Below the pieces are notes generated by a model. It saw only the letters and a program-made list of their open reading frames with translations, was not told where the DNA came from and searched no databases. This document shows positions 35,714-50,156 of a DNA stretch of 64,000 bases, piece after piece. The translations under genes were made by a program, and so were the position numbers. The DNA is from Actinocatenispora sp036503555 (GTDB lineage Bacteria > Actinomycetota > Actinomycetes > Mycobacteriales > Micromonosporaceae): contig DASXWQ010000098.1 of assembly GCA_036503555.1 (NCBI GenBank), forward strand, positions 80,944-144,943, given 5' to 3'. Numbering within the stretch: the first letter of the stretch is position 1; every line of letters begins with the position of its first letter.

Positions 35714-36836
35714 CCACACGACAGACGGCGATCCTGGTCCTGGAGGACGGCCGCACCTTCACCGGCGAGTCGTACGGGGCGGTCGGGGAGACGTTCGGCG
35801 AGGCGGTGTTCAACACCGGCATGACCGGCTACCAGGAGACGCTGACCGACCCGTCGTACCGCGGGCAGGTCGTGGCGATGACCGCGCCGCACGTCGGCAA
35901 CACCGGCGTGAACCGGGAGGACGACGAGTCCGACCGGATGTGGCTGGCGGGCTACGTGGTGCGTGACCCGGCCCGGATCCCGTCGAACTGGCGGGCCACC
36001 GGCACGCTGGAGGACGAGCTGGCCGCCCAGGAGGTGGTGGGCATCGCCGGCATCGACACCCGGGCGCTCACCCGGCACCTGCGGGAGCGCGGCGCGATGC
36101 GGGTCGGTGTGTCCAGTGTGGACACCGACCCGGCGGCGCTGCTGGCGCGGGTGCAGGCGGCACCGCGGATGGCCGGGTCGAACCTGGTCGGCGAGGTCAG
36201 CACGGCCGAGTCGTACACGGTGCCGGCGGACGGCGCGCACCGGTTCACGGTGGCGGCGCTGGATCTCGGCATCAAGCGCAACACGCCGCGCCGGCTCGCC
36301 GCCCGCGGCGTCACCACGCACGTCCTGCCGGCGTCGTCCACCGCGGACGACGTCCTGGCGACGACGCCGGACGCGGTGTTCCTGTCCAACGGGCCGGGCG
36401 ACCCGGCCACCGCCGACGAGCAGGTCGCGGTGACCCGGGAGCTGCTGTCGCGCGGGGTGCCGATCTTCGGCATCTGCTTCGGCAACCAGATCCTCGGCCG
36501 GGCGCTGGGCTTCGGCACCTACAAGCTCGCGTACGGGCACCACGGGATCAACCAGCCGGTCAAGGACCTCGCCACCGGCAAGGTCGAGGTGACCGCGCAC
36601 AACCACGGGTTCGCGGTCGACGCCCCGCGCGGCAGCGCCACCGACACCGGGTACGGCACGGTCGAGGTCAGCCACGTCTGCCTCAACGACGACGTGGTGG
36701 AGGGGCTGCGGGTCACCGCGGACGGGCGTACGCGGGCGTTCTCCGTGCAGTACCACCCGGAGGCGGCGGCGGGGCCGCACGACGCGGACTACCTGTTCGA
36801 CAGGTTCGTCGAACTGATCGAGGGGGGCAGGGCCTG

Positions 36837-36837
<1 letters not shown>
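35710..36837 (+). CDS. carA: Carbamoyl-phosphate synthase small subunit
   Basis: A 375-aa glutamine amidotransferase subunit that supplies ammonia to CarB. The N-terminal CPSase_S domain includes VFNTGMTGYQETLTDPSY; the class I amidotransferase domain has the Cys nucleophile in GICFGNQILG and His-Glu in YHPEA. GTG 35710 overlaps the pyrC stop; a longer open frame from 34375 is a shadow. It shares one base with carB. Confidence 0.96.
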
Positions 36838-40159
<3,322 letters not shown>

Positions 40160-40160
<1 letters not shown>

Positions 40161-41239
40161 TGTACGAGCGGCTGCTGCGCCCGGCGCTGTTCCGGCTGGG
40201 CGGCGGCGACGCGGAGGTCGCGCACGAGACGACGCTGCGCGCCCTGGCGGCCTGCGCCGGCGGGCCGGCCCGGCTCGCCGCGCTGTGGGCGGCCACCCGC
40301 CGCTACCGGTACCAGGCGCGGGCCGATCCACGCACGGTGTTCGGGGTCCGCTTCCCGAACCCGGTGGGCCTGGCCGCCGGCCTGGACAAGGACGGTCGGG
40401 CGCTGCCGGCGTGGCCGGCGTTCGGGTTCGGTTTCGTCGAGGTCGGCACGGTCACCCGGCACGCCCAGCCCGGCAACGACAGGCCGCGCCTGTACCGCCT
40501 GCCGGCCTCCGGCGGGTTGATCAACCGGATGGGCTTCAACAACGCCGGAGCGGCCGCCCTGGCGGCCCGGCTGGCCGCCCTGGGGCCGCTGCCGGCGCCG
40601 CTGGGCATCAGCCTCGGCAAGTCGAAGGTCACGCCGCTCGACGAGGCGGTGGAGGACTACGTCGTCTCGCTGCGCACGCTGTACGCCTACGGCGACTACT
40701 TCGCCGTCAACGTCAGCTCGCCGAACACCCCGGGCCTGCGTACGTTGCAGGACGCCGGGCAGCTTGCCGAGCTGCTCGCGGCCCTGTCGGCGGAGGCCCG
40801 GTCGCTCGCCGCCGGGGGTACGCCCCGGCCGTTGCTGGTCAAGGTCGCGCCGGACCTGACCGACGAGGCGCTCGGCGAGCTGCTGGCGGTGTGCGCCGAG
40901 CGCGGTGTCGCGGGCCTGATCGCCACGAACACCACGCTGTCCCGGGACGGCCTGGCCGAGCCCGACCGTACGGTCGGCGCGCAGCCGGGCGGGCTGTCCG
41001 GCCGGCCGCTGGCCGAGCGCGCCCTGGCGGTCGTCCGGTTCGTCCGCCGGGAGGCGGGCGACACGCTGCCGGTGATCGGCGTCGGCGGCATCTCCGACGC
41101 ACACGGCGCGTTGCGGATGCTCGACGCCGGTGCCAGCCTCGTGCAGCTCTACACCGGCTTCATCTACCGCGGGCCGGAGCTGGTCCGGCAGATCAACCGC
41201 GCCGTCGCCCAGACGGTGTACCGCCCGGGAAAGGGGTAG
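40160..41239 (+). CDS. pyrD: Dihydroorotate dehydrogenase, class 2
   Basis: A 359-aa FMN enzyme passing electrons from dihydroorotate to the quinone pool. The N-terminal amphipathic extension (MYERLLRPALFRL) marks the membrane-associated class 2 type. FGVRFPNPVGLAAGLDKDG, NRMGFNNAG, the Ser base in NVSSPNTPGLR and GVGGISDAHGA are all present. ATG 40160 shares a base with the carB stop. Confidence 0.95.
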
Positions 41240-41241
41240 CC

Positions 41242-42090
41242 ATGCCCGAGAACGCGTTCGGCGCCCGGCTGGACGCCGCGCTTGCCGCCCGCGGCGCGCT
41301 GTGTGTCGGGGTGGACCCGCACGCCGCCCTGCTGCGCGCCTGGGGCCTGCCGGACGACCCGTCGGGGCTGGAGACCTTCGCCCGTACCGTGGTCGAGGCG
41401 CTGGCTGACCGGGTTGCCGTGCTCAAGCCGCAGTCGGCGTTCTTCGAACGCTTCGGCTCGCGCGGCATCGCCGTCCTGGAGACGGTGATCGCCGAGGCGC
41501 GCGCGGCCGGCGCGTTGGTCCTGCTGGACGTCAAGCGGGGCGACATCGGCTCCACGGCGCAGGCGTACGCCGACGCGTACCTGGACCCGTCCAGTCCGCT
41601 CGCCGTCGACGCCGTGACGGCCTCGCCGTACCTGGGGTTCGGGTCGCTGCGGCCGATGATCGACACGGCCCTGGCGTACGACCGGGGGGTGTTCGTGCTG
41701 GCGTTGACGTCGAACCCGGAGGGGCCGTCGGTGCAGCACGCGGTGGCTCCGGACGGCCGTACGGTGGCGCAGGCGGTGCTCGACGAGGTCGCCGCGGTGA
41801 ACGCCGGCGCGACGCCCCTGGGCTCGGTGGGCGTGGTCGTCGGGGCGACCGTCACCGGTGGTCCCGGTCACGATCTGGCGAAGGTGAACGGGCCGTTACT
41901 GGCGCCCGGCCTCGGTGCGCAGGGCGGTACGCCGGCGGATCTGGCGCGGGTCTTCGGCTCAGCGCTCGGCTGGGTACTCCCCTCATACTCCCGCGAAATA
42001 CTCCAAAACGGACCCGATGTCGCGGCACTGCGTGACGCAGCAGACACCGTACGGCGGCATTGCGCTAGCGCTCTCGGTCGACCTGCGTGA
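41242..42090 (+). CDS. pyrF: Orotidine 5'-phosphate decarboxylase
   Basis: A 282-aa type 2 (PyrF2) decarboxylase making UMP. The active-site Lys is in LLDVKRGDIGSTAQAYADAYL; VGVDPH opens the barrel. AAGGGG precedes ATG 41242. It closes the pyr operon, two bases after pyrD. No pyrE is in the window, so orotate phosphoribosyltransferase must lie elsewhere. The last 60 bases are less GC-rich than the rest. Confidence 0.94.
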   Translation: MPENAFGARLDAALAARGALCVGVDPHAALLRAWGLPDDPSGLETFARTVVEALADRVAVLKPQSAFFERFGSRGIAVLETVIAEARAAGALVLLDVKRGDIGSTAQAYADAYLDPSSPLAVDAVTASPYLGFGSLRPMIDTALAYDRGVFVLALTSNPEGPSVQHAVAPDGRTVAQAVLDEVAAVNAGATPLGSVGVVVGATVTGGPGHDLAKVNGPLLAPGLGAQGGTPADLARVFGSALGWVLPSYSREILQNGPDVAALRDAADTVRRHCASALGRPA

Positions 42091-42154
42091 TGTGTTGCGC
42101 AAGAATGTGACGACGATGACACCACGCATTGCGAAACACGCGAGCGTGCCGGCG

Positions 42155-42184
42155 TTGCTTCCTGGTGCGATTGCCCGCTAGGTT
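42155..42184 (+). promoter_or_regulatory. mihF promoter
   Basis: TTGCTT (42155-42160) and TAGGTT (42179-42184) are 18 bp apart in a locally AT-richer stretch, followed by a leader of about 50 bases to the mihF start. Confidence 0.6.
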
Positions 42185-42242
42185 TCCCGCGCTGGTAGTT
42201 CATCCGTTTCGTAAGAGTCATACGCAACCCAAGGAGACCTTC

Positions 42243-42563
42243 GTGCCGCTCCCGTCGCTCACCCCTGAGCAGCGTGCTGCCGCGCTGGAGAAAGCGGCCG
42301 CCGCGCGCAAGGCCCGCGCTGAGTTGAAGGATCAGCTCAAGCGGGGGGACACGACGCTGTCCGAGGTGCTGAAGCAGGCCGACACCAACGAGGTGGTAGG
42401 CAAGCTGAAGGTCTCGGCGGTGCTCGAGGCGCTGCCCGGCATCGGCAAGGTGCGCGCCGCCCAGATCATGGAGCGGCTCCACATTGCCGACAGCCGGCGG
42501 CTGCGCGGGCTCGGCGAGCATCAGCGTTCTTCGCTGCTCGCCGAGTTCAGCGCCGCCGAGTAG
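42243..42563 (+). CDS. mihF: Actinobacterial integration host factor (mIHF)
   Basis: A 106-aa nucleoid-associated DNA-binding protein, unrelated to E. coli IHF. A long basic N-terminal helix (EQRAAALEKAAAARKARAEL) is followed by a helix-two-turns-helix domain with LPGIGKVRAAQIMERLHI and an RGLGEHQR motif. GTG 42243 is preceded by AAGGAGA. The pyrF-mihF-gmk order is the usual actinobacterial one. It should be abundant and essential by analogy with Mycobacterium. Confidence 0.93.
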   Translation: MPLPSLTPEQRAAALEKAAAARKARAELKDQLKRGDTTLSEVLKQADTNEVVGKLKVSAVLEALPGIGKVRAAQIMERLHIADSRRLRGLGEHQRSSLLAEFSAAE

Positions 42564-42571
42564 GTGGCCGC

Positions 42572-42589
42572 GGCCGGGTCCGCCCGGCC
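42572..42589 (+). terminator. Candidate terminator after mihF
   Basis: GGCCGGG and CCCGGCC pair across TCCG, 8 bp after the mihF stop, with further flanking complementarity (TGGCC/GGCCA). Confidence 0.5.
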
Positions 42590-42721
42590 AGCGACGTCAG
42601 GGGCCGTCAAGCCGACAGGTACCACGCCAGGTACGTGTCGACCGGGCGGCCTTTGCCGTGTCGGCGGCCAGGTGGGGGAGTTCCCTGCACGGGCCGTGAC
42701 GGCGTTCGGTAGAAACAAGCC

Positions 42722-43315
42722 GTGACCGTTGACAGCGCATCCGCAGCACGTACCGCACGGCTCACCGTCCTGTCCGGCCCGTCCGGCGTCGGCAAGGGCA
42801 GCGTGTACGCCCTCGTCCGGCAGCGGTACCCGGACGTCTGGCTGTCGGTGTCGGTGACGACCCGCCGGCCGCGACCGGGTGAGGTGGACGGCCGGCACTA
42901 CCACTTCGTCGACCGGACCGAGTTCGACCGGATGGCCGCCGCGGGCGAGCTGCTCGAATGGGCCGAGTACGCCGGCAACGCGTACGGCACGCCGCGCGCC
43001 CCGGTGGAGCGGCGGTTGGCGGCCGGGCTGCCCGCGCTGCTGGAGATCGACCTGCAGGGCGCCCGGCAGGTACGCGCGGCGATGCCGGCAGCCCGCCTCG
43101 TCTTCCTCGCCCCGCCGAGCTGGGACGAGCTGGTACGACGGCTGGTCGGCCGGGGTACGGAGGACGCGGACACCATCCGGCGCCGGTTGGAGCTGGCCCG
43201 CGACGAGCTGGCGGCCGAGTCGGAGTTCGACGTGACGATCGTCAACAACTCGGTCGAACAGGCGGCGGCGGAGCTGGTCGCGTTGCTCGCACCGACGCCG
43301 AGTCAACAGCGCTGA
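42722..43315 (+). CDS. gmk: Guanylate kinase
   Basis: A 197-aa kinase converting GMP to GDP. The P-loop is LSGPSGVGKGSVYALV; SVSVTTRRPRPGEVDG and HYHFVD bind GMP; the lid is near RRLVGRGTEDADTI. GTG 42722 has no Shine-Dalgarno sequence. TAGAAA ends 6 nt before it, so transcription may start at or near the GTG. It precedes rpoZ by 156 bp. Confidence 0.94.
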   Translation: MTVDSASAARTARLTVLSGPSGVGKGSVYALVRQRYPDVWLSVSVTTRRPRPGEVDGRHYHFVDRTEFDRMAAAGELLEWAEYAGNAYGTPRAPVERRLAAGLPALLEIDLQGARQVRAAMPAARLVFLAPPSWDELVRRLVGRGTEDADTIRRRLELARDELAAESEFDVTIVNNSVEQAAAELVALLAPTPSQQR

Positions 43316-43471
43316 CGTGTCTCTGGTCACAGAACGCGAGGACAATTCGCCACCCACGTCGTCGATCGTCACAACCTGTTGCTAGCATCGATCGTTCACA
43401 CGGGTGGCAGCCGCCGTTCGCGGCGCCGACCACCGTCCATCCTCTGATCGCAGGCATTGAGGTCGATCCGC

Positions 43472-43738
43472 GTGTCCGGAACCGTGGCCAGTCCCGAAGG
43501 AATCACCAACCCACCGATCGACGAGCTGCTTGAGAAGACGCCGTCGAAGTACGCGCTCGTCATCTTCGGCGCGAAGCGCGCCCGCCAGATCAACGCGTAC
43601 TACTCGCAGCTCGGCGAGGGCCTCCTTGAATACGTGGGGCCGCTGGTGGAGACGACGCCGCAGGAGAAGGCGCTGTCGATCGCTCTTCGGGAGATCAACA
43701 GTGGGCTGCTCACCGCCGAGCCCACCAACGAAGCCTGA
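43472..43738 (+). CDS. rpoZ: RNA polymerase omega subunit
   Basis: An 88-aa subunit that helps assemble RNA polymerase. PEGITNPPIDELL, SKYALVIFGAKRARQINAYYSQL and KALSIALREINSGLL are family hallmarks. GTG 43472 is chosen with GAGG about nine bases upstream; TTG 43457 is a possible longer start. A strong terminator begins 20 bp after the stop. Confidence 0.94.
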   Translation: MSGTVASPEGITNPPIDELLEKTPSKYALVIFGAKRARQINAYYSQLGEGLLEYVGPLVETTPQEKALSIALREINSGLLTAEPTNEA

Positions 43739-43758
43739 AACACGCCACAAACCAGGTC

Positions 43759-43799
43759 GAACGACCCCGACCCGCGGACACCGCGGATCGGGGTCGTTC
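43759..43799 (+). terminator. rpoZ terminator
   Basis: Perfect 12-bp arms (GAACGACCCCGA and TCGGGGTCGTTC) enclose a region that itself carries a CCGCGG pair. Confidence 0.85.
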
Positions 43800-43870
43800 G
43801 CCGTTTCCGGCCGTGACCGTCCGCGTGGCGGGCGTGTGTGCGGGATCGGCGCGCGTGTGAGCATGGGGGC

Positions 43871-45061
43871 ATGACTCGTCAGATCGTGCTCGGGGTGTCG
43901 GGCGGCATCGCCGCGTACAAGGCGTGTGAGCTGCTGCGTCTCATGACCGAGGCCGGCCACGCGGTGCGCGTCGTACCGACCGCCGCGGCGTTGCGGTTCG
44001 TCGGGGCGCCGACGTGGGAGGCGCTGTCCGGGCGGCCGGTGCACACCGAGGTGTGGCAGGACGTACCGGAGGTGGAGCACGTCCGGCTCGGGCAGACCGC
44101 CGACCTGGTGCTGGTCGTACCGGCGACGGCGGACCTGCTGGCGCGGGCGGCGCACGGGCAGGCCGACGACCTGCTCACGGCGACGCTGCTGACGGCCCGC
44201 TGCCCGGTGCTGTACGCGCCGGCCATGCACACCGAGATGTGGGAGCACCCGGCCACCGTGGACAACGTGGCGACGCTGCGCCGGCGCGGCGCGATCGTGG
44301 TCGAACCGGACTCCGGCCGGCTGACCGGCCCGGACACCGGCAAGGGCCGCCTGCCCGCCCCGGCCGCCCTGTACGAGCTGGTCGAGCGGCTGCTCGCCGA
44401 CCCGGCGCGTACGCCGGACCTGGCCGGGCGGCGGATCGTCGTCACCGCCGGCGGCACCCGGGAGTATCTGGACCCGGTGCGGTTTCTGGGCAACCGGTCG
44501 AGCGGCAAGCAGGGGTACGCGTTCGCGCGCGCGGCGGTGGCCCGGGGCGCCGCCGTCACGCTGGTCTCGGCGAACGTCGCGCTGCCGACCCCGGCCGGCG
44601 TGGAGCTGGTGCGGGTGGAGACGACCGAGGAGCTGCGCAAGGCGGTCGTGGCGCAGGCCGCCGACGCGGACGCTGTGGTGATGGCGGCGGCGCCGGCCGA
44701 CTTCCGGCCCGCGGAGTACGCCACCAGCAAGATCAAGAAGACCGGCGGCGGCGCGCCGACGCTGGCGCTGGCCGAGACCGTCGACATCGCCGCGGAGCTG
44801 GGTGCCGCGAAGCGCCCGGGCCAGGTGCTCGTGGCGTTCGCCGCGGAGACCGACGACCTGCTGGCGAACGCGGCGGCGAAGCTGTCCCGCAAGCGCGCGG
44901 ACCTGATCGTGGCGAACCAGGTCGGCGTCGACCGCGGGTTCGGTACGGACACGAACGCGGCGACCGTGCTGGGCGCCGACGGAAGTACGACGGACTTGCC
45001 GGAAATGACCAAGGCCGAGATCGCTGACCGGGTGCTCGACCTCGTCGCGGCCCGCCTGTGA
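43871..45061 (+). CDS. coaBC: Bifunctional phosphopantothenoylcysteine synthetase/decarboxylase
   Basis: A 396-aa coenzyme A pathway enzyme. The N-terminal flavoprotein decarboxylase (CoaC, about 1-180) opens with VLGVSGGIAAYKACELLR, has a catalytic His in EHVRL and the PAMHTEMW loop; the C-terminal synthetase (CoaB, about 190-395) begins VVTAGGTREYLDPVRFLGNRSSGK and contains the KIKK motif. ATG 43871 is used; the upstream extension to 43838 lacks support. The ribosome binding site is poor (GGGGG very close to the ATG). Confidence 0.95.
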   Translation: MTRQIVLGVSGGIAAYKACELLRLMTEAGHAVRVVPTAAALRFVGAPTWEALSGRPVHTEVWQDVPEVEHVRLGQTADLVLVVPATADLLARAAHGQADDLLTATLLTARCPVLYAPAMHTEMWEHPATVDNVATLRRRGAIVVEPDSGRLTGPDTGKGRLPAPAALYELVERLLADPARTPDLAGRRIVVTAGGTREYLDPVRFLGNRSSGKQGYAFARAAVARGAAVTLVSANVALPTPAGVELVRVETTEELRKAVVAQAADADAVVMAAAPADFRPAEYATSKIKKTGGGAPTLALAETVDIAAELGAAKRPGQVLVAFAAETDDLLANAAAKLSRKRADLIVANQVGVDRGFGTDTNAATVLGADGSTTDLPEMTKAEIADRVLDLVAARL

Positions 45062-45204
45062 AGTACGCGTGGCCACTGGGGATCGGGCCTGACCCTGGGT
45101 AGGCTCGGGTGCAGTTCGCGTAGCCAGGACAGTCCCGCGAGTTCACCGCCGGGTCATCCGGCTAAACTCGCCATTTACCCGTTCCGCATACTCCGGGGAG
45201 TACC

Positions 45205-46398
<1,194 letters not shown>

Positions 46399-46417
46399 GG
46401 TCCTCGGCGCGGACACG

Positions 46418-48478
46418 GTGGACGAACACGACGGGACGCTGCCGGTCGACCTTCCGGCGGCGTCCCCGCCCACCCGGTCCGCCCCTCGCAAACGCCTCGC
46501 GAAGCCGGCCCGGCAGCCGGCGGCGGAGCTCCCCGTCGCCCGGGTCTGCGTCGACGTCGGTCTGGTCCACCTGGACCGCACCTTCGACTACCTGGTACCG
46601 GCGGAGTCCGCCGAGACCGCGCAGCCCGGCGTACGGGTGCGGGTCCGGTTCGGCGGGCAGCTCGTCGACGGGTTCGTCCTGGCGCGCGCCGCCGAGAGCG
46701 ACTTCACCGGCAAGCTCGGCTTCCTCGATCGCGTCGTGTCGCCCGAGGTGGTGCTGACCCCGGAGGTGGCGGCGCTGGCCCGCGCCGTCGCCGACCGGTA
46801 CGCCGGGTCACTCGCCGACGTGCTGCGGCTGGCGGTGCCGCCGCGGCACGCGCGTACCGAGAAGGCCGAAGGCCAGCCGGCCGTGGACGGGCCGGTGGCC
46901 GCACCGGAACCGGACGAGTGGCGGGGCTACCCGGCCGGCCCGGCGTACCTGCGGGCGCTGTCCGACGGGCGGGCGCCGCGGGCGGTGTTCACCGCGATGC
47001 CGGGCGAGGACTGGCCGGCCCGGATCGCCGACGCGCTGGTCGCCACGCTCGCGGGCGGTCGCGGCGGCCTCGCCGTCGTACCCGACGCGCGGGACCTGGA
47101 CCGGCTCGACGCGGCGCTGACCGAGCGGCTCGGCGCCGGCCGGCACGTCGCGATCGCGGCGTCCCTCGGTCCCGCCGAGCGGTACGCCCGGTTCCTGCGC
47201 GCGGCACGCGGCCGGGTGCGGCTGGTCGTCGGTACCCGGGCGGCGATGTTCGCCCCGGTGCCGGATCTGGGCCTCGCCGCGATCTTCGACGACGGCGACG
47301 ACCTGCACGCCGACGAGCACGCGCCGTACCCGCACGCCCGCGAGGTGCTGCTGACCCGGGCGCAGCTGGCCGGCGCGGCGATGCTCGTCGCCGGGTACGC
47401 CCGCAGCACGGAGGCGCAGCTGCTGGTCGCGACCGGCTGGGCGAAGGAGATCACCGCGGACCGCGCGGCGCTGCGCGCGGCGGCCCCGCGGGTCGTACCG
47501 ACGGGCGACGAGTTCCAGCTGGCCCGGGATCCGGGTGCGGCGGCGGCCCGGCTGCCGAGCGCCGCGTGGGAGGCGGCGCAGGCCGCGCTGAAGGCGGACA
47601 CACCGGTGCTGGTGCAGGTGCCGCGGCGCGGGTACCTGCCGGTCGTGGTGTGCCAGCGGTGCCGGGCGCGCAGCCGGTGCCCGGAGTGCGGCGGTCCGCT
47701 CGCCGTACCCGACTCCGGCGGGTTTCCGGTGTGCCGCTGGTGCGGCCACACCGCCGGGGGATACCGGTGCCCGGAGTGCGGCGGCCGGGCGCTGCGGGCC
47801 GCGGTGGTCGGCGCCCGGCGTACCGCGGAGGAGCTGGGGCGGGCGTTCCCGGGCGTACCGGTGCGGACCTCGGGGCGCGACGGCGTGCTGGACCGGGTGG
47901 CGGACGGCGCGGCGCTGGTGGTGTCGACGCCGGGGGCCGAGCCGCCCGCGGAGGGCGGGTACGGTGCGGTGCTGCTGCTGGACGCCTGGGCGCTGTTGAC
48001 CCGCGCCGACCTGCGCGCCGCGGAGGAGACCTTGCGCCGCTGGCTGGCCGCGGCGGTCCTGGCCCGGCCGGCGGGCGCCGGTGGCCGGGTGGTCGCCGTC
48101 GCCGACGCGTCGATCCCGGTGGTCCAGGCCCTGGTCCGGTTCGACCCGGCCGGTTTCGCCGAACGCGAGCTGGCCGACCGTCGTGACCTGGGCTTCCCGC
48201 CCGCGGTACGGATGGCCAGCCTGACCGGTACGCCGACCGCGATCGCCGCCGTACTGGCCGCCGCCGAGCTGCCCGACGGCGTCGACGAGTTGGGGCCGGT
48301 GCCGGTGACCACGGGACGCCGGCAGTCCGGCGGGGAGACCGAACGGCTGCTGCTGCGCGTACCGCGGGGGCAGGGGGCGGCGCTGGCGTCGGCGCTGCGG
48401 GCGGCGTCCGGGACGCGCAGCGCGCGCAAGGAGCCGGAACCGGTCCGGATCCAGATCGATCCGTTGGACATGCTGTGA
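46418..48478 (+). CDS. priA: PriA-like primosomal protein, helicase motifs lost
   Basis: A 686-aa replication-restart protein. The N-terminal DNA-binding domain and the C-terminal zinc region are kept: eight Cys in four pairs at 412/415, 421/424, 439/442 and 451/454. The ATPase motifs are not: where PriA has GSGKTE, this protein reads AMPGEDW (193-199), and the DEEH box is replaced by FDDGDDLH (about 290-297). Actinobacterial PriA is known to lack detectable helicase motifs, so this is the family state and not a damaged gene. It probably only loads DnaB at forks. GTG 46418 lies 19 bp after metK. Confidence 0.92.
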   Translation: MDEHDGTLPVDLPAASPPTRSAPRKRLAKPARQPAAELPVARVCVDVGLVHLDRTFDYLVPAESAETAQPGVRVRVRFGGQLVDGFVLARAAESDFTGKLGFLDRVVSPEVVLTPEVAALARAVADRYAGSLADVLRLAVPPRHARTEKAEGQPAVDGPVAAPEPDEWRGYPAGPAYLRALSDGRAPRAVFTAMPGEDWPARIADALVATLAGGRGGLAVVPDARDLDRLDAALTERLGAGRHVAIAASLGPAERYARFLRAARGRVRLVVGTRAAMFAPVPDLGLAAIFDDGDDLHADEHAPYPHAREVLLTRAQLAGAAMLVAGYARSTEAQLLVATGWAKEITADRAALRAAAPRVVPTGDEFQLARDPGAAAARLPSAAWEAAQAALKADTPVLVQVPRRGYLPVVVCQRCRARSRCPECGGPLAVPDSGGFPVCRWCGHTAGGYRCPECGGRALRAAVVGARRTAEELGRAFPGVPVRTSGRDGVLDRVADGAALVVSTPGAEPPAEGGYGAVLLLDAWALLTRADLRAAEETLRRWLAAAVLARPAGAGGRVVAVADASIPVVQALVRFDPAGFAERELADRRDLGFPPAVRMASLTGTPTAIAAVLAAAELPDGVDELGPVPVTTGRRQSGGETERLLLRVPRGQGAALASALRAASGTRSARKEPEPVRIQIDPLDML

Positions 48479-48557
48479 GCGCCGCCGATCGCCCGGTCCC
48501 GCACGCTCCGTAGACTTGCCAGCGGCATCGTCGGTCGTACGAGAAGGGGTCCGCGAC

Positions 48558-49208
48558 GTGACTGCACCTGCCGAGCCCGCACCGCCGGTACCGACCGGCG
48601 CGGTGGTGACCGGATCGGTCGAGCTGACCCCGGCGGACGCCGCGGACGGCCGGGTCCAGCCGCTGCGGCTGTTCGGTGACCCGGTGCTGCGGACCGCGTG
48701 CGACCCGGTCGCGAGCTTCGACGCGGAGCTGCGCCGGCTGGTGCGGGACCTGTCGAGCACGCTCGCCGACGAGCGCGGCGCCGGGCTGGCCGCGCCGCAG
48801 ATCGGCGTGTCGGCGCGGGTGTTCGTGTTCGACGTACCGGGGCCGGACGGCCGGGTCGCCGGGCACCTGGTCAACCCCGGCCTGGACTTCCCCGACGACG
48901 AGGAGCAGGACGGCACCGAGGGCTGCCTGTCCATCCCCGGGCTCTACTTCGACACCAAGCGCCGGCAGAACGTCGTGGCCAAGGGCTTCAACGCGTACGG
49001 CGACCCGGTGCAGGTCGTCGGCACCGGGCTGATGGCCCGCTGCATCCAGCACGAGACCGACCACCTGGACGGAGTGCTGTTCGTCGACCGGCTCGACGCC
49101 GCCACCCGGCGAGAGGCGATGCGCGCGATCCGCACCGCCGAGTGGTACGGGGAGGACGCGCCGCGGGTCAAGGTGAGCCCGCACCACATCCACGGCCGTC
49201 TCGGCTGA
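48558..49208 (+). CDS. def: Peptide deformylase
   Basis: A 216-aa metalloenzyme removing formyl groups from nascent proteins. Motif 1 GAGLAAPQIGV, motif 2 EGCLSIPG with the metal Cys, and motif 3 QHETDHLDG are intact. GTG 48558 follows GAGAAGGGG. An N-terminal Pro/Ala-rich extension of about 30 residues precedes the core. It lies directly before fmt, so removal and addition of the formyl group are encoded together. Confidence 0.95.
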   Translation: MTAPAEPAPPVPTGAVVTGSVELTPADAADGRVQPLRLFGDPVLRTACDPVASFDAELRRLVRDLSSTLADERGAGLAAPQIGVSARVFVFDVPGPDGRVAGHLVNPGLDFPDDEEQDGTEGCLSIPGLYFDTKRRQNVVAKGFNAYGDPVQVVGTGLMARCIQHETDHLDGVLFVDRLDAATRREAMRAIRTAEWYGEDAPRVKVSPHHIHGRLG

Positions 49209-49232
49209 GAATCGACAAGGGGGAGCGTTCCT

Positions 49233-50156
49233 GTGCGACTGGTCTTCGCCGGTACGCCGGAGGTCGCGGTGCCCGCGCTCCGCGCCGTCGCCGCCTCGCG
49301 GCACGAGCTGCTGGCCGTGGTGACGCGGCCGGACGCGCCGGCCGGCCGCGGCCGTAAGGTGCTGCGTTCGCCGGTCGCGGCGTGGGCGGACGAGCACGGT
49401 GTCGAGGTGCGTACCCCGCGCCGGCCGCGGGACGAGGAGTTCCTGGCGTGGTTGCGGGACACCGCGCCGGACTGCGTACCGGTCGTCGCGTACGGGGCGC
49501 TGGTGCCGCCGGCCGCGCTGTCGATCCCCGCGCACGGCTGGATCAACCTGCACTTCTCGCTGCTGCCGGCGTGGCGCGGCGCGGCGCCCGTGCAGCACGC
49601 CGTGCTGCACGGCGACGAGGTGACCGGCGCGAGCGTCTTCGAGCTGGAGGCGGGCCTCGACACCGGCCCGGTGTACGGGACGCTGACCGAGCCGATCCGC
49701 CCCACGGACACGTCCGGCGACCTGCTGGCCCGGCTCGCCGACGCGGGTGCGGGGCTGCTCGTCGCGGTGCTGGACGCGATCGAGGACGGCACCGCCCGCG
49801 CCGACCCGCAACCCGCCGACGGCGTCAGCCTCGCGCCGAAGGTCACCGTCGACGACACCCGGGTCCGCTGGGACGAGCCGGCGTTCGCGGTCGACCGCCG
49901 CGTCCGGGCCGGTACGCCGGCGCCCGGCGCCTGGACCGTCTTCCGCGACGAACGCGTCAAGCTGCTGCCGGTCACCCCGGCGGACGGCGCGACCCCACCG
50001 CCCGGCGAGATGGTCGTCGGGCGCAACGAGGTCCTCGTCGGCACCGGCACGACCGCGGTACGCCTTGGCGAGGTGCAGCCCGCCGGCAAGAAGCGGATGG
50101 CCGCCGCGGACTGGGCGCGCGGCGCCCGGATCCAGACCGGGGACCGGTTCGCGTGA
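49233..50156 (+). CDS. fmt: Methionyl-tRNA formyltransferase
   Basis: A 307-aa enzyme formylating initiator Met-tRNA with 10-formyl-THF. The N-terminal Rossmann domain opens MRLVFAGTPEVAVPALRA, the active-site region has INLHFSLLPAWRGAAPVQ, and the C-terminal OB-fold binds the tRNA. GTG 49233 follows AAGGGGGAG. The final codons (GDRFA, stop) lie in the first copy of a 42-bp tandem repeat. Confidence 0.95.
   Translation: MRLVFAGTPEVAVPALRAVAASRHELLAVVTRPDAPAGRGRKVLRSPVAAWADEHGVEVRTPRRPRDEEFLAWLRDTAPDCVPVVAYGALVPPAALSIPAHGWINLHFSLLPAWRGAAPVQHAVLHGDEVTGASVFELEAGLDTGPVYGTLTEPIRPTDTSGDLLARLADAGAGLLVAVLDAIEDGTARADPQPADGVSLAPKVTVDDTRVRWDEPAFAVDRRVRAGTPAPGAWTVFRDERVKLLPVTPADGATPPPGEMVVGRNEVLVGTGTTAVRLGEVQPAGKKRMAAADWARGARIQTGDRFA

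Noticed and set aside
45062..45204. SAM riboswitch before metK
   Set aside because: I looked for the conserved SAM-I and SAM-II/IV core patterns and saw none; only a possible -10 box is present.
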